From Legionellales bacterium UBA4759 (GTDB taxonomy: Bacteria; Pseudomonadota; Gammaproteobacteria; Legionellales; Legionellaceae): a stretch of 13,115 nucleotides of DNA. Below are positions 5,915 to 13,115 of the stretch, piece by piece. The DNA lies in assembly GCA_002403515.1 (NCBI GenBank), contig DHHZ01000022.1, positions 1 through 13,115 of the forward strand. Reading direction: 5' to 3'. The number at the start of each line of letters is the position of its first letter. Within the stretch, counting starts at the first letter, position 1. Both the position numbers and the translations under genes were made by a program. Below the pieces are notes generated by a model. The model had not been told where the DNA came from and searched no databases. It saw nothing but the letters and a program-made list of their open reading frames with translations.

Positions 5915-8900
5915 GTGCGTTTTACTGATAAGGGTTATGTTCGAGTATATAATTCAGAGCAACTGTCTAAAAAAATGGATTCAGAATTTTCTATCCACTT
6001 ATTCATTGATAAGTTTTATGAATTTATTGAGGCTAACGAACACCTAAATCGTGAAAGCTTAATTGAAGCTATCAACAAGAATTTATCTCCAGTAAATACC
6101 CATCGAGACGAGTACCTTTCTGGCTTACAAAGTATCTATCAAACTTTATCTTCTTCTTTAAACAGCGACTCTCAAAAACGACAGTTTGCTTTATCTTTAT
6201 TAGACGGTATTTCTTACTGTGCCACAGGTTTATTAAATCGAGTGCAGTTGGCAAATTTGTATGCCCTACAACCGCAATGCATGAACGAATTATTAATGCG
6301 TGTTCGTACCGAAATTGTCGAGCAAATCGCCAATAGACATTCAAGAGGTGCCATGGATAACATGCAGGTGCACAATTATAATTATTTTTTTAAAATCGCA
6401 TCAAAAAAGTATGCTATTGACGATTTAAATGCGAAAGATATCTATGATTCTGAAGATAATGCGCATTTTGAAAACCTATTAGCTTACTATTTTAATCAAG
6501 ACTATAGAGTTATCCCAGCCATAGAGCGTATAGAAACAACTTTAAAATCCATTTTATCGAATATGGGATATCGTGGTGAATTAATAAATGACTCTTATAC
6601 TGTTGCAGAAAGTGAAAAATTTAACGCATATATCCAACTGATTTTCAAAAATAATAAAAATTACTTAAAAATTGATGAAGAGACCGATTATTTAACTGGA
6701 TTAGCATGGGAAGAAATCATTTTTGATGCTTATTTGTATTTGATGGAACACCAAATTATTGAATTGTCTCCAATTGAAGAAAAATTGTGTGACATATGGT
6801 TCAAACCTTTGTTGACAATTGAGCAAAAAATTTCATTGATGGTGGATATGATATGCAATCTTAAAAATGAAAGTAATCTCCGCCTTGGCGAACACAATTT
6901 CCTTTTTGCCTTGATGACACCTAACATCGATAAAAGAATGGATATTTTTCATCACTTTGTTTTGAACTTTCATCAAAAATGTATTTTTGATATTCATACC
7001 AAGCCTATCCTAAGAAATTTATTACCGAATTTGTTTGTATGTCTTTTAGAACTCTTAAAACAAGAGCACGATAGAAATGAGGAAGTGCTTTCAAACCTAG
7101 TGCGTCATTTATTGTTATTACAAAAAGAGCTCATTGGGCTTAATTTTAAAAATATCTATGGTTTCATGCAAACACCATTTTATAAGAGCCGCCCCAATCC
7201 TTTTCATGAAATCAAAAATCTCTCGGATGAATCAAGTAATTATTTATTTATCTTTTTTCAAGATTATTTTGTAAATTTAAGGAAGAGTGGTTTAAGAACT
7301 TTATCTTCATCCATGGACCCTAATGAAAAAGCCAAAGAGTTAGCCATCACGCACTGGATAAGTAATGTTTTATTGGATCTTAATTTAGATGAACTTAATG
7401 CCAATTTGGCGCCACATTCTGTTTTCGATTTGGTTCAATTAGACCCGAATATGGACTCTCCAATACTGCAATATTTGTTTCGATTTTTAAACGATGATGA
7501 AAAGATTCAGTTATTACATCAGTTGCAAGCCAAAGAACGATTTTCAATTAATGAAAATTTTACTAACAATGTCCTGATTTTGATGAATTCCTTAGAGCAT
7601 CTTCCCATATCCCAGCGCGTTGATATTTTTACCCAAAATAGACAGATTAATTTTTACTTATTTTTAAATAACACCGGCGCATTGCCTAATTTCTTAAGAA
7701 ACTCCCCATTGGCGCTATGTTTTGAATGTTTGAGCCTCTCACCAGAGCTCTTAAGTTCAAGGTATGAATTAGAAATGATTTATCAAATATTGGCACATTA
7801 CGGGCCTCATGCCATACCTGAGTCAATCATTGAAACATTTCATTTCAGTGAAGCCATGAAAATTGCATTCGTTCAATCTGATGTGGATGTTTTTAAACAA
7901 TACTTATTGAATTTACCAACCGTTCCTAATTTTCACTCAGAAGTATCGCATCAAAATCGCTGGGGTGTATCCTTATTCTCAACCCTCTTGGCCAGTCAAA
8001 AAGATGATTTTGTGGATGCGATGCTTGAGGTTTTTATAAAAAAATTGCCCCCTGAAGATATATTGAGAACCCTCCAAGAAACATGCCATTGCTTTTCAAG
8101 AATCATCAGTCTCAATAAGGATGAAAAAGTTATCCAACAATTGCAAAAAATTTCGTTGTTTCTCATTGATAATGTATTTGCTCGATGCTCTCCAGAAGAG
8201 CTCTTTCGCTTTTTTACCGCGAATACAGAGACCAAATTACCGATGCTCTTATTTATTCTTTGTTATTCAAATGATTTCAGCCTTTATGAAAAAATAATTA
8301 CACTCATTGATGCTTATCCACCTTTTTTCGTTGCCAACTTACTTCGATTTAAAGACGAAAATCAAGTTTCTATTTTCAGACACTTGTGTGGATGGAATGA
8401 ATATATCCCACCTTTACTACCTTGTATGCAAAAAATCTCAGAAGACCATCTTGTTGAAATGTTTGCAGATTTGGATACGAAAAATCAACATGTTTTATTC
8501 AACTGTATCAGGGAAAAATCTTCCAAGTTCAATAACTTTTTTGCGGTATGTGATTTTTTAATTAATAAAAGGATTGGTGTGTTAAGAAGATTAGCGCCCA
8601 CACTTGATGAACTGAATTCAAATCAAGAACATTTTTTATGCTATTTTGCGAAACATGCCAAACCATCTAATAAAAATGAATTCCTAAAATTATTGAAATT
8701 GCTTCATTTCATTTTTAATCAACAGTTTTTTGAAAAATGTAGTATTCGTAATCTGGATGGAAAAAATTGGTTTCATTATCTCTTACAGATGCCAGATTTA
8801 TTTAACTATTTTGCATCAAAATCTTCAATTCCTGAGGAAGTTTGGACATCGTTGATTTTATCTGAATCACCACTTGAATTTTTGTATCCTGTAATGGCTG

Positions 8901-11761
8901 AGTTATCACTATCTGATGTGTTAATTAAGCATATTTTTCCCATCATCATGACTCTTCCTATGCAGGAAAGAATCAACTTATTTATGCCTCAAAATCAAGA
9001 GGGTTTTAATGGTTTGATGAACCTTTTAAAAAGTTTAAATCTCAATGGTGGAATGCATATTAGTTGGGTGACCAAACTATTTATGGAGAATTTACACGAA
9101 TGCACGCCCGATGAGCAAAATCAAATTCTTCAATTATTTACGATTGAAAATAATCAACAAGAAAGTTACTTATCTCAATTGTATGATATGCGAGGCCATT
9201 ATATTAAACCATTTTTTGAACAGCTTTTGCCCTTGGCTCCTATTCATTGCTTAAGAGAAATTTTACTATGTCGCAATCATAAAAATCAAAATTTGATCAT
9301 TTGTAAAGAATCAGAAAGTGAAATCATATTCAGCTATGCTTATAAAATTATCCTTGAAAGGTTAAATACTGATCATGCTTTTATGGCGAAATTCAATGAA
9401 TCCATAGCATCTCAGCCACACTTTTTAATCAATATTTTCAAAAAAGACTCTGGAAATATTGACCTATTGATGAAGCATTTTGTTACTCTACCTATTGAAA
9501 TGCTTGAAAGTATCTTTTTACAAAGGGACCCGATTACCGAAGGAACGGTATTTTCTGTGCAACCCGCATATCGCAATGCAACGAAGCTCAAGCGTTTATT
9601 AACGTTTATTTCCAGTAAAGAATTTAGAAATAAATGTTCGGAAGAACAGTATATGAACTTGGTCAATTTTTTGTTTTTTACACCAGATCGTTATGGAAAA
9701 TATCCATGTATTGATTTGATTAGGACCAGGTCAGCTTCAAATGAAAGAACAGAGCGGTTTGATAAACTCGTTAGTATTATTTCTCAGTGCAAAAATCCAG
9801 ACTTTAAAAACCAGTGTTTTGAAAAAATGATTGGTCAGGATGAAAAAGGTTTCTATCATCTTCATTCCTTTGTGCTACATGGTGAAAAATGTTCGAAAAA
9901 AGAAGAACCCTTGTTGATCAATTGGATTCGTTCAGCCAGTCAACAACAAATCAAAGAAATTATGAATTCCAAAAATAGTTCTCGGAATATACTTTTTTCA
10001 TTGTATCATGAGAATAAACCTATATTTAATGCTTTATGCCTCAAGATAAATGAATTTGATTATCCATTCATCTTGTCATGCTTAACCAATCGCATGAATT
10101 CTCATGATACTTTAAGCGATAAATTTTATAATGATGAACCAGAGGATTTGGAATCTAAGCAATTATATCTCAATCTAGTGGGTCGAATTATCTTTGAAGA
10201 AGGCGCTGAACCTTGTTTACAAGAATTTATAATTCGAAGGGATTTAGTGGGTTTAGGTTTCTATATCAATTTTATAGAATTTGCCCAAGCACCATCCGAT
10301 AACATCCAAAGGGTCTTGGCATTAGGCGAGGGGGTATTATCAATATTTTTATCCAAAAATATTAGAAAAGCACCGTTTATTTTTAAGATGGCATTGAAGC
10401 ATGATGACTCTCCTGAATCTCAAAAATTTTTGGTTTCGGTGATAGCAAACATTGCTTTTGAAGAGCAAAAAAAACTTGTTCGCACACTCAAAGGGCAGGG
10501 TATATTTGAAAGATTAGATATCGATATTTTATTAGAATTTATTGAAAAGATAGACAATCAAGTCATGTTAAACATGTTTTCTGTTGAAGATGCCGCTGGA
10601 GCTTATATCGTCCCTGTTCCCCTTGTTGAAGGCGGGTACGCTGTAGCTTTGCCAGAACCTGATATAATTTCTGGTGCTCTTAGGCTATTTAGACATCTGC
10701 AGGCACAAAAAGATTATGATATCGAAAAAGTGATGAATTGCCGGGCAATTATTAACTTATTTTCAAATCCAATCTTAATGAGGCCTGATTCGTCGTTTCT
10801 TCAAAAAGCCATATTAGCTGAACCCGAATTCATGTTTTCTATGCTAAGTTTTTTAGATACGCGCTTAGCACCCAAAATGCTTGACTCCTATCGCAGCTCA
10901 TTTTTTAAATCCCAGAAAAATCCAAGCTATGATGTTTATTGTTGGTTGGAAAAAAATATTCTTAAACCTTTAGCATCTGATCATTCAATGCATGAGCAGG
11001 TATTACAAAATCATCCGCATATCATGAGTTTATTGATAAGATTAATGAAAAGAACGCATTCTATGAAGTATTTCCAAGCATTTTTTTATGATCAATGTTC
11101 AATGCTCAATGTGCTAGATGAACAGAGATTAACTGAATATTTTTCTCTTGACGAATTGGTAGAAATATTAAATAGTAGCTTAAATTCGATGCATTCATCT
11201 CATGGGTTGATTTCATTAATATCTAGATTTTCACCTGGTTTTATCCAAGCGATTATCAATCAATTTCAAATACAATTGAATCTCAATCCATTAATGTTTG
11301 TGATAGGGCGAGCACAAAGTGGCTTTCTTTCTGAAGCTATCGTGTTTTTAAAGATGTTGAATGCGAATTATCCGCAATTTATTGCAGGAAATCCGGTTGT
11401 ACCTGATTTATTATTTTTGCTTGTACCTCAAACAAACTATGTATCGAGCTTTTTACAACATCAATATTCTTTATTCCCAGAAAATGCTTTGCGCTGGTTA
11501 TATTACAGAGATACCCAAGCTTGTAATTTATTGATGTGTGCAATAAAAAGTCCTGTCATGGATATGGCTTTGATTGAACTTCTGCTAGGAATCAATCAGT
11601 CTTATGGCCTGTCATTGCTGGATGATAGAAATATTGAAGGCAAAACTGTAATGGATTTGGCTTTGGATATTAATAATCCAGAACTTTTGAATTTGATTGT
11701 TCAATACAGTAGAAAACGCACTCTGGAGCCAAATCCACAAGAGCCCGCTTATAAAAAATAA
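5915..11761 (+). CDS. Giant 1948-residue helical repeat protein with C-terminal ankyrin-like repeats; putative secreted effector
   Basis: I do not recognise it as a named protein. It is predicted almost wholly alpha-helical, with no signal peptide and no clear membrane segment. Three regions can be told apart. The N-terminal part (about 1-300) contains an ISYCATGLLNR segment near residue 99 and MQVHNYNYFFKIA near 150, which look like a folded domain. A long middle solenoid (at least residues 680-1370) repeats with a degenerate period of roughly 41-53 residues. An ankyrin-like end (about 1866-1930) has D1904-x-N1906-x2-G1909-K-T-x2-D-L-A. Start GTG 5915 is backed by GGGGTG eight bases upstream and a plausible promoter. 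The C-terminal tail is short, hydrophilic and proline/glutamate containing. Large ankyrin or solenoid proteins in Legionella-like bacteria are often secreted into host cells; that role is inference here. The frame is intact for 5.8 kb, so the gene is under selection. An intrinsic terminator overlaps its stop. Confidence 0.9.
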   Translation: MRFTDKGYVRVYNSEQLSKKMDSEFSIHLFIDKFYEFIEANEHLNRESLIEAINKNLSPVNTHRDEYLSGLQSIYQTLSSSLNSDSQKRQFALSLLDGISYCATGLLNRVQLANLYALQPQCMNELLMRVRTEIVEQIANRHSRGAMDNMQVHNYNYFFKIASKKYAIDDLNAKDIYDSEDNAHFENLLAYYFNQDYRVIPAIERIETTLKSILSNMGYRGELINDSYTVAESEKFNAYIQLIFKNNKNYLKIDEETDYLTGLAWEEIIFDAYLYLMEHQIIELSPIEEKLCDIWFKPLLTIEQKISLMVDMICNLKNESNLRLGEHNFLFALMTPNIDKRMDIFHHFVLNFHQKCIFDIHTKPILRNLLPNLFVCLLELLKQEHDRNEEVLSNLVRHLLLLQKELIGLNFKNIYGFMQTPFYKSRPNPFHEIKNLSDESSNYLFIFFQDYFVNLRKSGLRTLSSSMDPNEKAKELAITHWISNVLLDLNLDELNANLAPHSVFDLVQLDPNMDSPILQYLFRFLNDDEKIQLLHQLQAKERFSINENFTNNVLILMNSLEHLPISQRVDIFTQNRQINFYLFLNNTGALPNFLRNSPLALCFECLSLSPELLSSRYELEMIYQILAHYGPHAIPESIIETFHFSEAMKIAFVQSDVDVFKQYLLNLPTVPNFHSEVSHQNRWGVSLFSTLLASQKDDFVDAMLEVFIKKLPPEDILRTLQETCHCFSRIISLNKDEKVIQQLQKISLFLIDNVFARCSPEELFRFFTANTETKLPMLLFILCYSNDFSLYEKIITLIDAYPPFFVANLLRFKDENQVSIFRHLCGWNEYIPPLLPCMQKISEDHLVEMFADLDTKNQHVLFNCIREKSSKFNNFFAVCDFLINKRIGVLRRLAPTLDELNSNQEHFLCYFAKHAKPSNKNEFLKLLKLLHFIFNQQFFEKCSIRNLDGKNWFHYLLQMPDLFNYFASKSSIPEEVWTSLILSESPLEFLYPVMAELSLSDVLIKHIFPIIMTLPMQERINLFMPQNQEGFNGLMNLLKSLNLNGGMHISWVTKLFMENLHECTPDEQNQILQLFTIENNQQESYLSQLYDMRGHYIKPFFEQLLPLAPIHCLREILLCRNHKNQNLIICKESESEIIFSYAYKIILERLNTDHAFMAKFNESIASQPHFLINIFKKDSGNIDLLMKHFVTLPIEMLESIFLQRDPITEGTVFSVQPAYRNATKLKRLLTFISSKEFRNKCSEEQYMNLVNFLFFTPDRYGKYPCIDLIRTRSASNERTERFDKLVSIISQCKNPDFKNQCFEKMIGQDEKGFYHLHSFVLHGEKCSKKEEPLLINWIRSASQQQIKEIMNSKNSSRNILFSLYHENKPIFNALCLKINEFDYPFILSCLTNRMNSHDTLSDKFYNDEPEDLESKQLYLNLVGRIIFEEGAEPCLQEFIIRRDLVGLGFYINFIEFAQAPSDNIQRVLALGEGVLSIFLSKNIRKAPFIFKMALKHDDSPESQKFLVSVIANIAFEEQKKLVRTLKGQGIFERLDIDILLEFIEKIDNQVMLNMFSVEDAAGAYIVPVPLVEGGYAVALPEPDIISGALRLFRHLQAQKDYDIEKVMNCRAIINLFSNPILMRPDSSFLQKAILAEPEFMFSMLSFLDTRLAPKMLDSYRSSFFKSQKNPSYDVYCWLEKNILKPLASDHSMHEQVLQNHPHIMSLLIRLMKRTHSMKYFQAFFYDQCSMLNVLDEQRLTEYFSLDELVEILNSSLNSMHSSHGLISLISRFSPGFIQAIINQFQIQLNLNPLMFVIGRAQSGFLSEAIVFLKMLNANYPQFIAGNPVVPDLLFLLVPQTNYVSSFLQHQYSLFPENALRWLYYRDTQACNLLMCAIKSPVMDMALIELLLGINQSYGLSLLDDRNIEGKTVMDLALDINNPELLNLIVQYSRKRTLEPNPQEPAYKK
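7950..10030 (+). repeat. Degenerate protein-level tandem repeats (period about 45 residues) in the giant gene
   Basis: A recurring unit can be aligned by eye. It begins with a helix such as SPEEL/TPDEQ, then L-F, then a polar turn often containing Asn-Gln, then a hydrophobic L-F-x2-L helix and a closing helix. Asn-Gln anchors fall at residues 816, 857, 903, 1027, 1080 and 1124. Equivalent turns without NQ occur at 681 (NRWGVSLF), 773, 949 (DGKNWFHYLL), 1311 and 1354. Spacings are 41-53 residues or near-multiples. Units starting Y-I-x-P at Y830 and Y1096 are especially alike and lie 266 residues (about six units) apart. The repeats are not visible at DNA level, so they are old. Boundaries are approximate. 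Confidence 0.4.
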
Positions 11762-11776
11762 GACGGGCTAATTTTT
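11742..11776 (+). terminator. Intrinsic terminator overlapping the stop codon of the giant gene
   Basis: The left arm AGCCCGCTTAT (11742-11752) pairs with ATAAGACGGGCT (11758-11769) over 11 base pairs, with one bulged A and a five-A loop. It is followed by AATTTTTCTT. The giant gene's TAA (11759-11761) lies in the right arm. The convergent gene ends at 11778, immediately after the T-run. On the minus strand the hairpin is not followed by a U-tract, so it should act mainly on rightward transcription. Confidence 0.8.
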
Positions 11777-11777
11777 C

Positions 11778-13115
11778 TTAAAACTTATAGTTCAGACAAG
11801 GCATTAAGTTTTTGGCAAAATTGATTATATAATCCAGCATGGCTTTGAGTAGCGCCACAAACCCTTCCCAATAACTTGCATTTTGGGGAGGAACTTCGAT
11901 GGCAGGCTCCATAGAAGCTGGTATAGAAGTTCTTTTCATGATATTCGATGAGCATAGCATCAGGGTGGTCGTCGAGATGTTCCAATTTGAGGCTTTCATC
12001 ATCATCAGCAACATTTTGATGGTTTCTTCGGGTTTTTGGATGAAATGTTTGGTTTTGATTGTAATTGCTTGAGCCATCCCAATACTGTTGTAATTTCCAA
12101 AAAGGATGTAGGTGCTTTTTGGATAATTTTCAAGTATATGTCTTAAAGATATTAAATCGACCATCAACAAGGGTGCGGTTTTCATAGATTTAATGCCTTG
12201 GCAAGTGTTGTCTTTTAAGACCAAGGCGCTTTCTTGCAAAGTCATATTATTTTTGATGAACTCTTTAATAATTGGGAAAAGACTTTGTTTGTACTCTTCA
12301 ATTTTAGACAAATAATACTGAGACATTTGACCCATAAACTCTTCACTTGATTCCTCAAAACTTGCCAAGTGTGTTAAATATTCTTTAATCATTGCGATAT
12401 GCACGACCGAGATGATATTAAAAATTATAGCGTCATAAACTAACATATCTTTCAAAGACAAAGCATCGATTTCCTGGCGGTTAAATCCAATGTGAAGAAG
12501 ATTGTTTGAGCTCCTACCTGGGTCATGCAAGCAGTAGCCCATCAAGTCGAGGTCTTTTCTGGCAAGTCTTGTATTGGCAATGCCTTGATAAGTTTCATGT
12601 AACTCAGAAAAAATCTCATCTAAATCATTCGGTCCAATTGGATTCGATAGGCTAATTTTTCTGCCATTGAGGCTTAATGATTCTCTTAATACGAGAGCCC
12701 TGGCGATTTCTTCAGGGCGAAGGGCGCTTTCCAATAAAGGCATGATATCAGGCTTGCTGATATTAAATTCTTCAACTTCATCAAAGACGTGATTTGTTGG
12801 TTTGATAAAGTTTGATTTTTTCTGGTGAAATGTTTTGTCAATCATGTGTCTAATTACGGCGTCTTTATCGATTAACTTTACCATATTCATGAGATAATTG
12901 ATGTCAACACCACATGCGAGTGTTTCAATATTCAATGCAGTCCATGCGCCGCAATGGATATCATCATATTGCACGCCTTGGCATAATGCTTGGAATCTTG
13001 CGGGCGCTAAACCAAAAGGTGATAATGCGCTTTGCAAACTTTCTTGTAATGGTGTTGTTGAATAAAAATAAGAATTTAATCCTGGTCTTGAATCAATTAA
13101 TGATGCAACTTTGGT
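11778..13115 (-). CDS. Putative Ulp1/C48-like (clan CE) cysteine protease with long helical C-terminal region; 5' end beyond the window
   Basis: The frame is open through the right edge of the window, so 445 residues are visible and the N-terminus is missing. The TTG at 13037 is an internal Leu codon and should not be used as the start. Near the visible N-terminus is LIDSRPG (Asp at visible residue 8), followed by GVQYDDIHCGAW with Gln49 and Cys55. Clan CE proteases have a catalytic His, then Asp in a 'DS' turn, an oxyanion Gln, and Cys in '(D/H)CG' six residues after the Gln. Both the Q-to-C spacing (6) and the D-to-C spacing (47, against 49 in yeast Ulp1) fit. The His would lie about 17 residues before the Asp, outside the window. 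Residues about 100-445 are mostly helical without clear membrane spans. Such proteases in intracellular bacteria commonly act as deubiquitinases, deSUMOylases or acetyltransferases in the host; the substrate here is unknown. Confidence 0.8.
   Translation of the reverse strand, partial: TKVASLIDSRPGLNSYFYSTTPLQESLQSALSPFGLAPARFQALCQGVQYDDIHCGAWTALNIETLACGVDINYLMNMVKLIDKDAVIRHMIDKTFHQKKSNFIKPTNHVFDEVEEFNISKPDIMPLLESALRPEEIARALVLRESLSLNGRKISLSNPIGPNDLDEIFSELHETYQGIANTRLARKDLDLMGYCLHDPGRSSNNLLHIGFNRQEIDALSLKDMLVYDAIIFNIISVVHIAMIKEYLTHLASFEESSEEFMGQMSQYYLSKIEEYKQSLFPIIKEFIKNNMTLQESALVLKDNTCQGIKSMKTAPLLMVDLISLRHILENYPKSTYILFGNYNSIGMAQAITIKTKHFIQKPEETIKMLLMMMKASNWNISTTTLMLCSSNIMKRTSIPASMEPAIEVPPQNASYWEGFVALLKAMLDYIINFAKNLMPCLNYKF

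Noticed and set aside
13037..13037. TTG at 13037 as the start of the protease-like gene
   Set aside because: The frame stays open to the window edge and the upstream residues include the likely catalytic Asp turn, so the gene is partial.
1..13115. CRISPR array, insertion sequence or rRNA
   Set aside because: No regularly spaced direct repeats, no transposase-like frame with terminal inverted repeats, and no rRNA signature were seen on either strand.

Overview
The window is AT-rich, densely coding bacterial chromosome. A few conserved housekeeping genes are interspersed with very large or lineage-specific proteins. The housekeeping part is an ETF-ubiquinone oxidoreductase, a tRNA-Arg(CCT) with encoded CCA, and a MazG-type pyrophosphohydrolase. 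The rest has the look of secreted effectors: a helical protein with a PLP-enzyme-like N-terminal domain, a 1948-residue helical solenoid ending in ankyrin-like repeats, and a cysteine protease of the Ulp1/C48 type. This mix is typical of host-associated gammaproteobacteria of the Legionella/Coxiella/Berkiella kind. That assignment is inferred from gene content and base composition; no marker in the window proves it.

Layout. Positions 56-2248 (+) encode a large protein of unknown function whose 5' end is doubtful: there is no ribosome binding site, and another frame looks coding just upstream. Facing it on the minus strand are tRNA-Arg (2275-2351) and, 9 bases upstream of it, ETF-QO (2361-3995). 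Diverging from ETF-QO is a short MazG C-terminal-domain protein (4070-4456, +). Its 3' end overlaps by 62 bp the 3' end of a multi-pass membrane protein (4395-5759, -). A 155-bp AT-rich divergent intergenic region carries candidate promoters for the membrane protein and for the giant gene (5915-11761, +). The giant gene ends in a good intrinsic terminator whose hairpin contains its stop codon. Converging on it is the partial gene 11778-13115 (-), which enters from beyond the right edge and shows the Asp, Gln and Cys of a clan CE cysteine protease active site.

How the genes relate. ETF-QO passes electrons from acyl-CoA and amino-acid dehydrogenases (via ETF) to the quinone pool. MazG-like enzymes hydrolyse nucleoside triphosphates to monophosphates. 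The four unassigned proteins are not arranged in an operon; each has its own orientation and apparently its own transcription unit. The most noteworthy items are the CE-type protease, the giant repeat protein with a degenerate period of about 45 residues, and the PLP-like domain fused to a long helical region. No mobile element, CRISPR array or rRNA is visible, and no stretch over 300 bp lacks a gene.
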